A DNA stretch of 6,478 nucleotides from Actinobacteria bacterium UBA3120. Its GTDB lineage: Bacteria > Actinomycetota > Actinomycetes > S36-B12. The DNA lies in assembly GCA_002365735.1 (NCBI GenBank), contig DEZY01000006.1, positions 479 through 6,956 of the forward strand, given 5' to 3'. Every line of letters starts with the position of its first letter. Position 1 is the first letter of the stretch. The notes under the pieces are model-generated. The model saw nothing but the letters and a program-made list of their open reading frames with translations. It was not told the DNA's origin and made no database searches. Below are positions 1 through 6,478 of the stretch, piece by piece. The position numbers and the translations under genes were made by a program.

Positions 1-51
1 ACTTTATTTGTGTTGGCGCGGGCTTGTGGGCAAAAGGTCGGGGTGACAGCA

Positions 52-57
52 TAGGAT
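52..57 (+). promoter_or_regulatory. Possible -10 box (or AGGA ribosome-binding site) of mtrA
   Basis: The hexamer TAGGAT matches the TAnnnT pattern of a sigma-70-type -10 box and ends 7 bases before the ATG at 65, the distance expected if transcription began on that ATG (a leaderless mRNA, common in actinobacteria). The same stretch contains AGGA at 53-56, which would be a short Shine-Dalgarno 8 bases before the ATG at 65. No convincing -35 box is visible 16-18 bases upstream. Both readings favour a start at 65 over 59. Only 58-64 bases of leader are in the window, so the true promoter could lie outside it. Confidence 0.35.
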
Positions 58-64
58 CATGGTC

Positions 65-775
65 ATGACAAATCCGGGCGCGCGCGTCGATGGCGGACCC
101 CGTGGCCGAGTTTTGGTGGTTGATGACGACCTCGCACTGGCCGAGATGCTCGGCATCGTGCTTCGCGGGGAGGGTTTCGAGCCGGTTTTTTGTTCCGATG
201 GCTCCGAGGCCTTGGAGGTATTTCGAAAGAGTCGACCGGACATCGTCTTACTGGATCTGATGTTGCCTGGCAAAGATGGGGTTGACGTGTGTCGATTAAT
301 TCGCGCTGAGTCGGGCACTCCCATCGTGATGTTAACGGCGAAAAGTGACACAGTTGACGTGGTGGTGGGGTTGGAGGCCGGTGCCGACGACTACATCGTC
401 AAACCATTTAAGCCAAAGGAATTAGTGGCACGAGTGCGCGCGCGAATGCGTCGAAGTGAAGATTCTGCCCCGGCAGAACTGCACATCGCAGACTTGATAA
501 TTGATGTTGCAGGACATTCCGTTCGCCGAGGTGAGCTAAACCTGTCGTTAACCCCACTTGAGTTCGATCTGTTGTTGTGCTTGGCACGCAAGCCGGGTCA
601 AGTGTTCACGCGCGAGGCGCTCCTCGAAGAGGTGTGGGGATATCGTCATTCAGCTGACACGAGACTCGTCAACGTTCATGTGCAGCGGTTGCGCGCCAAG
701 ATTGAGCACGATCCTGAACGGCCAGACATCGTCTTGACTGTTCGCGGTGTAGGTTACAAAGCTGGCCCACTTTAG
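65..775 (+). CDS. mtrA: DNA-binding response regulator MtrA (OmpR/PhoB family)
   Basis: This is the response regulator of the MtrAB two-component system, a cytoplasmic transcription factor that in mycobacteria, corynebacteria and Streptomyces controls cell-wall, division and development genes. With 236 residues from this start it has the usual length. The receiver domain (about 15-130) has the acidic pair D20-D21, the phospho-acceptor D64 in LLDLMLPG, T91 and K113 in YIVKPF. The winged-helix domain (about 140-234) has the typical SLTPLEFDLL, VWGYR and VRGVGYKAGPL segments. All key residues are present, so it should be functional. The ATG at 59 would add two residues, but the AGGA/-10-like sequence is then too close, so 65 is preferred. 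It heads the operon with mtrB and lpqB. Identification is secure from the very strong resemblance to mycobacterial MtrA. Confidence 0.96.
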   Translation: MTNPGARVDGGPRGRVLVVDDDLALAEMLGIVLRGEGFEPVFCSDGSEALEVFRKSRPDIVLLDLMLPGKDGVDVCRLIRAESGTPIVMLTAKSDTVDVVVGLEAGADDYIVKPFKPKELVARVRARMRRSEDSAPAELHIADLIIDVAGHSVRRGELNLSLTPLEFDLLLCLARKPGQVFTREALLEEVWGYRHSADTRLVNVHVQRLRAKIEHDPERPDIVLTVRGVGYKAGPL

Positions 776-787
776 GGTGATTTCACC
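776..787. repeat. Small perfect inverted repeat in the mtrA-mtrB gap
   Basis: GGTGA-TT-TCACC is a perfect 5-base inverted repeat with a 2-base centre, lying between the mtrA stop codon and the mtrB GTG. It includes the only weak Shine-Dalgarno-like bases (GGGTGA, 775-780) for mtrB. The centre is too short for a stable RNA hairpin without opening a pair. It may be chance, a minor operator-like site, or a modest brake on mtrB translation. Confidence 0.3.
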
Positions 788-790
788 ATT

Positions 791-2479
791 GTGAAAATTC
801 TTCGGTTCATATCGACTCCTTTTCGCACGGGCAGGCATGTGTGGCGGCGCTCGCTGCTCTTTCGGGTAACTACTTCTACGTTACTGCTCAGTACGCTAGT
901 CGTGACAGTTCTCGGGTTTTCTCTATTGTCTCGCGTCACAACGGGGCTTTTAGAGTCAAAAGACCGCTCGGCGATTAGTGAGGCCTCTTCTGGTTTGGGA
1001 GAGGCCCAACGGTTACTCGATGCCGCTAATACGGGCCCAGCGACACCTTCAGCCTCGCGCTTGGTGGACAGCGTTATTGCAACATTGGGTGCCCGTTCCG
1101 GTTCGCCATCGGCATTTGATGTCTTGTTGCTTTCATCTGATGCCAATACGGATGCACCTGAGCGTGGGACCAATTTAGTCGCGGTGTCGAGTATCCCCGA
1201 GGGATTGCGCGAGTCGATTCAGCAGACGAAACGTCAATCATGGACATATGCGTCAATTGTTTTTCTGGATGGAAGATCGACACCAGGACTGATCGTTGGC
1301 GCGCCTTTGTCGGTGCCTACGGTAGGCCCCTACGAACTGTATTACCTTTTTAATCTTGATCAGGAGCAGGAAACCCTTGATTTGGTTTCCGGTGCTGTGG
1401 TCGGGACGGGAATTATTTTGGTTATTTTGGTTGCGGTAGTGACGCTGCTCGTCACGCGCCAGGTAGTGGTACCGGTGCGTGAAGCGGCACGAATCGCTAG
1501 GCGCTTTTCATCAGGGAAATTGAATGAGCGCATGCAAGTGAAGAAGGAAGACGACTTGGCGCAACTTGCTACATCATTTAATGAAATGGCCCAAAACTTG
1601 GCCATGCAGATTCGTCAGCTAGAGGAGCTCTCACTTTTACAACAAAGATTCGTTTCTGATGTTTCCCACGAGTTACGGACACCGTTAACCACAATCCGCA
1701 TGGCCGCAGACGTCATGTATGAAGATCGCGGCTCATTTGACATGTCAACTGCCCGGTCTGTTGAGTTATTACAGGAGCAGCTTGATCGCTTCGAGTCGTT
1801 ATTGGTTGACCTTTTGGAGATCTCGCGATTTGACGCAGGGGCGGCGGTTCTTGAAACTGATCGCACGAATTTGGTTCCCATGATTGAACGAATTATCCAC
1901 GCGACTGGGCCGCTTGCGCAGCGCAACGACGTGAAGGTGCGGTTCGCAACGTATGAGCGCCCGGCCTATGTGGAGTGCGACCCGCGGCGGATTGATCGAG
2001 TTATCCGCAATTTGGTGGACAATGGAATTGAACATGCTAACGGAACCGACGTAGTGATTGAACTTGCTGGCGACCCGGGTGCCGTGGCGGTTACCGTGCG
2101 TGATTTCGGAGTGGGTTTAATGCCAGGTGAGGCGAGCTTGGCCTTTAGTCGGTTTTGGAGGGCCGACAAAGCGCGAGCACGCACGACCGGAGGTACGGGG
2201 CTAGGTCTTGCCATTGCCTTGGAGGATGCGCGGCTGCACGGTGGCTGGCTTGAGGCGGTCGGCGAGCCCGGGCAGGGCTCTTGTTTCCGACTGACCCTGC
2301 CGAGGATCGCCGGTGCGAGTTTCACCACATCCCCCTTGCCTCTGGATGAGGGCTTTAGCCGTGCTGGTGAGCCCGGAGTGACCGAGCAATTTAAGGATCA
2401 ACCCCCGACGGAAACTGGCCTGGGCACTAGGGCCAGGGACCCACTAGACATGGCTCCCTGGCGAAGGGGTGGACCATGA
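791..2479 (+). CDS. mtrB: Sensor histidine kinase MtrB
   Basis: This is the membrane sensor kinase that phosphorylates MtrA. The 562 residues match the family length. Order of parts: cytoplasmic N-terminus, membrane segment 1 (about 22-46), an extracytoplasmic sensor region of about 150 residues, membrane segment 2 (about 199-222), HAMP linker (about 223-275), and dimerisation domain with phospho-acceptor H293 in SDVSHELRTPLTTI. The ATPase domain has N box RNLVDN (406-411), G1 DFGVGL (438-443), F box FSRFW (452-456) and G2 GGTGLGLA (467-474). A tail of about 58 residues follows, opening with TTSPLP as I recall for mycobacterial MtrB, then turning low-complexity. The GTG start at 791 lies 15 bases after mtrA and has only a weak GGGTGA ahead of it; translational coupling is likely. 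The stop overlaps the lpqB start (ATGA). No key residue is missing. Confidence 0.95.
   Translation: MKILRFISTPFRTGRHVWRRSLLFRVTTSTLLLSTLVVTVLGFSLLSRVTTGLLESKDRSAISEASSGLGEAQRLLDAANTGPATPSASRLVDSVIATLGARSGSPSAFDVLLLSSDANTDAPERGTNLVAVSSIPEGLRESIQQTKRQSWTYASIVFLDGRSTPGLIVGAPLSVPTVGPYELYYLFNLDQEQETLDLVSGAVVGTGIILVILVAVVTLLVTRQVVVPVREAARIARRFSSGKLNERMQVKKEDDLAQLATSFNEMAQNLAMQIRQLEELSLLQQRFVSDVSHELRTPLTTIRMAADVMYEDRGSFDMSTARSVELLQEQLDRFESLLVDLLEISRFDAGAAVLETDRTNLVPMIERIIHATGPLAQRNDVKVRFATYERPAYVECDPRRIDRVIRNLVDNGIEHANGTDVVIELAGDPGAVAVTVRDFGVGLMPGEASLAFSRFWRADKARARTTGGTGLGLAIALEDARLHGGWLEAVGEPGQGSCFRLTLPRIAGASFTTSPLPLDEGFSRAGEPGVTEQFKDQPPTETGLGTRARDPLDMAPWRRGGP
2415..2436 (+). repeat. Inverted repeat A at the mtrB 3' end
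   Basis: CTGGCC (2415-2420) and GGCCAG (2431-2436) are perfect inverted repeats around a 10-base loop, inside the last codons of mtrB. The right arm overlaps the left arm of the next inverted repeat (2432-2462), so in RNA only one of the two stems can form at a time. Both lie in the low-complexity tail of MtrB, where amino-acid constraint is probably weak. A regulatory role is inference. Confidence 0.4.
2432..2462 (+). repeat. Inverted repeat B just before the lpqB ribosome-binding site
   Basis: GCCAGGGA (2432-2439) and TCCCTGGC (2455-2462) form a perfect 8-base stem. After one C-C mismatch the stem extends by CCA/TGG (2441-2443 with 2451-2453), leaving a 7-base loop. It ends one base before the AAGGGG Shine-Dalgarno of lpqB, within the zone a 30S subunit would cover. 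Ribosomes finishing mtrB would melt it, so it could make lpqB translation depend on mtrB translation. It has no following T-run and is not an intrinsic terminator. Confidence 0.45.
2464..2469 (+). promoter_or_regulatory. Shine-Dalgarno of lpqB
   Basis: AAGGGG sits 6 bases before the ATG at 2476 and fixes that start, which overlaps the mtrB stop as ATGA. A second ATG follows immediately at 2479, so either codon could be used with little effect. The run ACCCC at 2401-2405 is complementary to GGGGT at 2466-2470 and could in principle mask this site. Confidence 0.65.
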
Positions 2480-4197
2480 TGCGCACGGCTTTCATGATGA
2501 TTGTGGCGAGCGTTCTATTAGCTGGATGCGGCGTTGGTTCGGGATCATTTGTCGCTCAAGTGCCAACCGATGGTCCAATTGAGCAAGGGCAACTGGTTTC
2601 TAATACCAGCGCGGATCAATTCATTCGAGTGATCGCGCGTCCACCGCGAGCGGGCATGACTCCCAGCGAGATTGTTCAAGGTTTTCTGGAATCCTCAGCA
2701 TCATTTGATAATGATCATGCGGTGGCTCGGAGTTATCTCACCCCAGAAGCATCCGCTGGCTGGGATCCAAGTTCGGGTGTCAGTGTGTATGACGGTGTCC
2801 CGGCGTTAGTTGAAGCGGGTGCGGCCGTGCTATTCAGTGCGACCCTGAACGGGCGCATTTCTGACACGGGACGATACACGGTTGAGGATCCGGGAGCAGA
2901 GTTACAACGAAGTTTTTTTCTGACCCAACGTGACGGCGAATGGCGGCTCCGGCTGGCTCCTTCTGGCCTTTTGCTATCCAACTTTGACGTTAATCGGGCG
3001 TATCGAAGTTACTCGGTGTATTTCTTTAATCCCAGCTTCCAGACTTTGGTTCCTGACGCCCGGTTAATCCCGGTAATCGGACCGGCATTAGGGACTACCT
3101 TGATTCAAAGACTGATTGAAGGCCCCAATGACTGGCTGCGGCCGGCAGTGCGAACTGGGTTCCCGGGGGGTGTCACATTGGCGGTAGACGCGGTTCCCAT
3201 TGAAAATGGAATCGCCAGGGTCAACCTCAACGCGAGCGTTGCCTTAGCCAATGACGCAGCTCGGGTCGCTTTGTCACAACAGATTGTATGGACGTTGCGG
3301 CAACTCCCCAAAGTCCAATTCGTGGACATAACGGTGAACGGGGCCCCACTTAGTGTCCCCGGAACCAGCTCACCCCAATCGCGGGATTCTTGGCCCAATG
3401 TTGATCCGGGTGGGCTTGCCAGGGGGTCCGTTGGTTATGCAGCTACAGGCAGCGGAGTGGTGAGGTTGACCGCCGACGGAAACTTTACCGTGGCAGGTGG
3501 GTTCGGTGTAGTCGATGCAGGCCTGAGCAAATTGGCAGTGTCGGCCGATAGCAGACGAGCAATTGCAACGACGACTGCCGGAGAAATTTTTTGGGGTGAC
3601 CTCCTTGTTGGGGCTGTGCCGCAACCGCTCCTCACAGGTACCGAAGCCCAATCAATTGCTTTTGATGGTCGAACCAATGCGTGGATTGTCAATGAAAAAG
3701 GCGTGGTGCAAACCCTTTTGTCAACCGGGGAAACTTTCGACATTGAAATTGACGGATTAGAAGAGGGAGCCTTCGTGCAGGCCGTGGTGCCTTCTCGAGA
3801 TAGCACCCGCGCTGCAATCATTGTGTCCACTGAGACTGGATCGGTACTTCTGATTGCCCGCGTGGATCGGCCCTCACCCGCGAATGCGACGCGAATTCGA
3901 TTGGAAAAACCAATTCGAGTTGAGTCCAAACTCAGCTCGGTTGTCGGATTGGCCTGGTCGAGTGCAAATACGATTGCGGTGATCGGCAGCGAAACCGCCG
4001 GAACTTTACAAGTCTATGAAATCAATCTTGGCCGTGGCGACATCCAAGCCCAAGGTTCCCCCACCGACCCTGTGTCAATTGCGGCAGCGCCAGGACTTGC
4101 GACCCTGGTGACATCAGCGGATGGCTCGATATATGAAAACTCGACCGGTACCTGGATTGGACGGATTTCGGGTACTGCCACGGCTTACCCTGGCTAA
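2476..4197 (+). CDS. lpqB: Lipoprotein LpqB
   Basis: This is a membrane-anchored extracytoplasmic lipoprotein of the MtrAB-LpqB system; in mycobacteria LpqB interacts with the extracellular part of MtrB and affects MtrA activity. The 573 residues compare with about 580 in mycobacteria. A short lipoprotein signal peptide is visible: charged R3, hydrophobic core, and lipobox LAGC with lipidated C18. An N-terminal domain (about 40-165) is followed by a GerMN-type domain (about 180-292, including LIQRLIEGP and the ARVNLNASV strand region). A short linker leads to a C-terminal half (about 315-573) of repeated beta strands consistent with the LpqB beta-propeller. It is the last plus-strand gene of the operon, translationally coupled to mtrB. 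It ends 21 bases before the convergent comF stop, so read-through in either direction would give antisense RNA. Sequence conservation is weaker than in MtrA or SecA, as usual for LpqB, but the context and architecture make the call firm. Confidence 0.92.
   Translation: MMRTAFMMIVASVLLAGCGVGSGSFVAQVPTDGPIEQGQLVSNTSADQFIRVIARPPRAGMTPSEIVQGFLESSASFDNDHAVARSYLTPEASAGWDPSSGVSVYDGVPALVEAGAAVLFSATLNGRISDTGRYTVEDPGAELQRSFFLTQRDGEWRLRLAPSGLLLSNFDVNRAYRSYSVYFFNPSFQTLVPDARLIPVIGPALGTTLIQRLIEGPNDWLRPAVRTGFPGGVTLAVDAVPIENGIARVNLNASVALANDAARVALSQQIVWTLRQLPKVQFVDITVNGAPLSVPGTSSPQSRDSWPNVDPGGLARGSVGYAATGSGVVRLTADGNFTVAGGFGVVDAGLSKLAVSADSRRAIATTTAGEIFWGDLLVGAVPQPLLTGTEAQSIAFDGRTNAWIVNEKGVVQTLLSTGETFDIEIDGLEEGAFVQAVVPSRDSTRAAIIVSTETGSVLLIARVDRPSPANATRIRLEKPIRVESKLSSVVGLAWSSANTIAVIGSETAGTLQVYEINLGRGDIQAQGSPTDPVSIAAAPGLATLVTSADGSIYENSTGTWIGRISGTATAYPG
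4170..4190 (+). other. Weak hairpin at the 3' end of lpqB
   Basis: GGGTA (4170-4174) and TACCC (4186-4190) are inverted repeats around an 11-base interior that itself holds GCC/GGC. It lies in the last codons of lpqB, five codons from the stop. There is no T-run after it on either strand, so it does not qualify as an intrinsic terminator. It might slow exonucleases or mark a termination zone between the convergent genes; it may also be chance. Confidence 0.2.
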
Positions 4198-4218
4198 ATG
4201 CGAAGTATTCCCGGTGAC

Positions 4219-4914
4219 TCATAATTTTCGGGCTCCGGCTATCGCAGCGCATCCACTCACGTGGACTCCGCTCAGCAGAAGCTGTGAGACCGCGGCAGTG
4301 AAGGTTGTACCACTCGTGGCGACGTCGTCAATCACAATTGCGGGAATTGGGTTGCGAACGTAGCGATCCGGAATGGCTCTTACCCGAAATGCGTCGTAGG
4401 AGGCGTTTTTTCGATCAGCAGTGCCGAGTGTTTTCGAGCGCCCGGCGGTTCTCTGGTCGATGAGCCAATGCGCGATCGGGTAGCCGGCGCGAGAGAGGTG
4501 CCGCGAAATCAGGACCATCGGGTCAAATCCCCGCGCTCTAACTGAAGCGTCTCGAGACGGAATGGGGATTAAGAGCGGCTTCTGGCTGCCGTCGGGCTCA
4601 CTCGAGGCCAATTGCTGGATCGACCCAGCCAGGAGCATGGACAGCACGCTCGCGAGTTCAGGGATCTGATTGTCTTTGTACCGGTAGATCATTGCGTCAA
4701 CCGGTGGCCCGTACCGGTATGCGATCGCCAAGGGGATTCGAAGGTCTTCGGCCAATTCGTCAAAGCGCAAATCGCGCATAATATGGGCGCGGCCGCTGAC
4801 CTTGTTACGGCAGGGGGCGCACAAAAGGGTGCCCAGTTCCTCACAGCCGATACATTCTCGTGCGAGAACCAGGTCGCTGAGCTCAGTTGCCAATTTTGGG
4901 AGGAATTGCCACAT
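4219..4914 (-). CDS. comF: ComF family phosphoribosyltransferase-like protein
   Basis: A complete 231-residue member of the ComF/GntX family. An N-terminal zinc-finger-like pair, C21-x2-C24 and C32-x2-C35, precedes a type I phosphoribosyltransferase-like domain. That domain contains YRYKD (77-81), PIPSRDASVRARGFD (117-131), the family-typical DQ...L...R..N...AF stretch (153-176) and the PRPP-binding loop VIDDVATSGTT (194-204). All signature residues are present. ComF proteins are needed for DNA uptake in some competent bacteria, but in actinobacteria their role and substrate are not established. The ATG at 4914 is the natural start just ahead of the cysteines, though no clear Shine-Dalgarno precedes it. 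The orientation is odd: in mycobacteria and Streptomyces this gene lies in the same direction as lpqB and secA, whereas here it is inverted. It therefore needs its own promoter in the 4915-5021 gap. Confidence 0.9.
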   Translation of the reverse strand: MWQFLPKLATELSDLVLARECIGCEELGTLLCAPCRNKVSGRAHIMRDLRFDELAEDLRIPLAIAYRYGPPVDAMIYRYKDNQIPELASVLSMLLAGSIQQLASSEPDGSQKPLLIPIPSRDASVRARGFDPMVLISRHLSRAGYPIAHWLIDQRTAGRSKTLGTADRKNASYDAFRVRAIPDRYVRNPIPAIVIDDVATSGTTFTAAVSQLLLSGVHVSGCAAIAGARKL

Positions 4915-4924
4915 GGGACATGTG
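4910..4924. repeat. Inverted repeat across the comF start codon
   Basis: CACATG-GGA-CATGTG is a perfect 6-base inverted repeat with a 3-base spacer. It covers the comF start codon (4912-4914) and the bases just upstream. The symmetry also creates a second, out-of-frame ATG on the minus strand at 4922-4920. The site could be an operator for comF or for the divergent secA, or interfere with initiation. Repeats of this size are expected by chance in a window this long, so only its position makes it notable. Confidence 0.3.
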
Positions 4925-5021
4925 TATTGGATCCAGGCTCTGGGTGGCTAGAGGCAATTTGGGCCTGTGGAACTACGATGGCACCTGCTGCTTTATCTAA
5001 TCGTTACTTGGAAGGTTTCAC
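4915..5021. promoter_or_regulatory. Divergent comF/secA intergenic region, possible secA promoter
   Basis: This 107-base gap is the only space available for promoters of both divergent genes. On the plus strand TACGAT at 4974-4979 fits the TAnnAT form of a -10 box and would give a start of transcription near 4986 and a leader of about 35 bases for secA, but no good -35 box stands 16-18 bases upstream. A second AT-rich stretch, TTTATCTAAT (4992-5001), is less like a -10 box. No convincing minus-strand promoter for comF was found. A small imperfect hairpin, ATCCAG-GCT-CTGGGT, occupies 4931-4945. The gap is too short to hold an hpf gene and no remnant of one is evident. Confidence 0.35.
5010..5015 (+). 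promoter_or_regulatory. Shine-Dalgarno of secA
   Basis: GGAAGG lies 6 bases before the GTG at 5022. It decides the secA start, because the coding frame has no suitable ATG near the N-terminus and the GTG gives the family-typical beginning ([13 protein letters not shown]). Confidence 0.75.
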
Positions 5022-6478
5022 GTGGGCGTTCTTGACAAAATTCTTCGGGCCGGCGAAGGCAAGGTATTGCGCAAACTGGAGGGAATCGCGAAGGCGGTCA
5101 ATGCAATTGAATCTGATTTCGTGGATCTCACCGATGAGGAGTTACAAGCCCTCACGCCAGAGTTTAAAGAGCGTTACGCACAAGGTGAGAGTCTCGACGA
5201 TCTTATGCCAGAGGCATTTGCAACCGTGCGTGAAGCGGCCAAACGTACATTAGGGCAGCGCCATTACGACGTGCAAATAATGGGTGGAGCGGCGCTGCAT
5301 CTTGGGAATATCGCTGAGATGCGCACAGGTGAAGGCAAAACTTTGGTGTCAACATTGCCGGCCTATTTGAATGCGATTTCTGGCGAGGGCGTTCACGTCG
5401 TCACGGTAAATGATTACTTGGCTGAGCGTGACTCCGAATGGATGGGTCGGGTCCACCGCTTCCTTGGGTTGGAGGTCGGCACGATTGTGAACAGTATGAC
5501 ATCGGCACAGCGACGCGAGGCTTACGCTTCAGACATTACTTACGGCACCAATAATGAATTTGGCTTTGATTATCTTCGCGACAACATGGCGTGGTCAGCT
5601 GAGGAAATGGTTCAGCGTGGACACAATTTTGCAGTTGTCGACGAAGTTGACTCAATTCTTGTGGATGAAGCCCGTACGCCACTCATTATTAGTGGACCAG
5701 CAGACCAGGCAACTGAATGGTACGCAGAGTTTTCACGGATTGCCAACAAGATGTCGCGTGACAAGCATTATGAAGTTGATGAGAAAAAGAAGACCGTTGG
5801 CGTGCTGGAGGAAGCAATTGACGTTGTCGAAGACGAACTAGGCATTGACAATTTGTACGACACGGTTAACACGCCGCTCGTTGGTTATTTGAACAACGCA
5901 ATTCGAGCGAAGGAACTGTTCAAAAAGGATCGCGACTACGTGGTCATGGACGGGGAAGTTGTTATTGTTGACGAACACACGGGTCGTATTTTGCGTGGTC
6001 GGCGTTACAATGAAGGACTGCATCAGTCTCTCGAAGCCAAAGAAAAAGTGGAGATCAAGGCCGAAAATCAGACCTTGGCCACAGTCACACTGCAAAACTT
6101 TTTCAGACTGTATAACAAATTGAGCGGTATGACCGGCACCGCAATGACCGAGGCGGCCGAGTTTAGCCAGATTTACGGTCTAGGTGTTGTTCCGATTCCG
6201 ACAAACCGCGACATGGTTCGCCAAGACAATGCGGACTTGATCTACCGAACTGCGGGCGCCAAATTCGGAGCGGTTCTCGAGGACATCGTCGAGCGTCATG
6301 CGACCGGTCAACCAATTTTGATCGGAACGACTAGCGTTGATAAATCCGAAGAGCTTTCGGCGATGTTAAAGAAAAATGGCGTGCCCCATGAGGTACTCAA
6401 TGCCAAGCATCACGAACGTGAGGCCGCAATCGTCGCCATGGCGGGTCGTCGAAACGCAGTAACGGTGGCAACTAACAT
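5022..6478 (+). CDS. secA: Preprotein translocase subunit SecA (5' part, runs off the window)
   Basis: SecA is the ATPase motor that pushes unfolded preproteins through SecYEG in the cytoplasmic membrane. The first 485 codons plus two bases are present, roughly half of a typical protein. Visible parts: N-terminal helix region; nucleotide-binding domain 1 with Walker A MRTGEGKT (100-107, K106), [17 protein letters not shown] (173-189) and Walker B VVDEVDS (205-211); the preprotein cross-linking domain (about 225-370) with VDEHTGR (316-322); and the start of the second nucleotide-binding domain with GMTGTA (369-374), [11 protein letters not shown] (433-443) and VATN (482-485), cut just before the usual MAGRGTD. 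The reading frame is intact throughout. It resembles the essential housekeeping SecA1 of mycobacteria rather than accessory SecA2, judged from motif-by-motif similarity. The GTG start is backed by GGAAGG. With comF inverted upstream, it cannot be transcribed as part of the mtrAB-lpqB operon without antisense passage through comF. Confidence 0.96.
   Translation, partial: MGVLDKILRAGEGKVLRKLEGIAKAVNAIESDFVDLTDEELQALTPEFKERYAQGESLDDLMPEAFATVREAAKRTLGQRHYDVQIMGGAALHLGNIAEMRTGEGKTLVSTLPAYLNAISGEGVHVVTVNDYLAERDSEWMGRVHRFLGLEVGTIVNSMTSAQRREAYASDITYGTNNEFGFDYLRDNMAWSAEEMVQRGHNFAVVDEVDSILVDEARTPLIISGPADQATEWYAEFSRIANKMSRDKHYEVDEKKKTVGVLEEAIDVVEDELGIDNLYDTVNTPLVGYLNNAIRAKELFKKDRDYVVMDGEVVIVDEHTGRILRGRRYNEGLHQSLEAKEKVEIKAENQTLATVTLQNFFRLYNKLSGMTGTAMTEAAEFSQIYGLGVVPIPTNRDMVRQDNADLIYRTAGAKFGAVLEDIVERHATGQPILIGTTSVDKSEELSAMLKKNGVPHEVLNAKHHEREAAIVAMAGRRNAVTVATN

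Noticed and set aside
43..48. GTGACA as a possible MtrA-binding half site (autoregulation)
   Set aside because: MtrA sites as described in mycobacteria are paired direct repeats; only one loose half is visible here and no second copy stands at the right spacing.
4..351. 115-codon open frame on the minus strand opposite mtrA
   Set aside because: It is the complement of the MtrA receiver domain, with a serine/threonine/arginine/proline-rich translation typical of a shadow frame.
3435..3929. 164-codon open frame on the minus strand inside lpqB
   Set aside because: It is antisense to the well-supported lpqB coding sequence, its translation is low-complexity (rich in S, T, P, R) and shows no recognisable motif.
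4210..4232. CCCG ... CGGG as a bidirectional terminator between lpqB and comF
   Set aside because: The stem is only four pairs with a 15-base loop and no T-run follows on either strand.
4915..5021. Possible hpf remnant upstream of secA
   Set aside because: The gap is too short and I could not recognise any ribosome hibernation factor segment in it.
5032..5037. TTGACA resembling a -35 box
   Set aside because: It lies inside the secA coding sequence (codons 4-6, LDK region) downstream of the start, and has no purpose there that fits the gene layout.
4612..5253. 213-codon open frame on the plus strand across comF and the start of secA
   Set aside because: It lies antisense to comF, then out of frame through secA; both of those carry clear family motifs while this translation shows none.

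Overview
The window carries the conserved actinobacterial block mtrA-mtrB-lpqB, then a ComF-family gene, then secA. The organism is almost certainly an actinobacterium: MtrAB with the LpqB lipoprotein is a hallmark of that phylum, and all the proteins read as close relatives of their mycobacterial and streptomycete counterparts. Base composition looks close to half G+C by eye (31 of the first 60 bases are G or C), which is low for the phylum. That would fit a planktonic freshwater or marine lineage or another moderate-GC actinobacterium, but this placement is inference.

Layout. Positions 1-64 are a short leader with a possible -10 box just before mtrA. Positions 65-4197 are a tight plus-strand operon: the MtrA response regulator, a 15-base gap, the MtrB sensor kinase with a GTG start, then the LpqB lipoprotein joined to mtrB by an ATGA start/stop overlap. 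Positions 4219-4914 hold a complete ComF-type phosphoribosyltransferase gene on the minus strand, convergent with lpqB (21-base gap) and divergent from secA. Positions 4915-5021 are the only sizeable non-coding gap, which must serve both divergent genes. From 5022 to the end runs the first 485 codons of secA, read from a GTG start behind a good Shine-Dalgarno; the gene continues past the window.

How the genes work together. MtrB senses the envelope state and phosphorylates MtrA, which in studied actinobacteria controls cell-wall, division and replication-linked genes. LpqB is an extracytoplasmic lipoprotein reported to act on MtrB. SecA drives protein export. ComF is a metabolic or DNA-uptake accessory of uncertain role.

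No previously undescribed system is evident. The points worth a second look are the inverted comF together with the absence of the hpf gene usually found before secA, and two mutually exclusive inverted repeats in the last codons of mtrB just ahead of the lpqB ribosome-binding site. I see no tRNA, rRNA, CRISPR array, mobile element or convincing intrinsic terminator.
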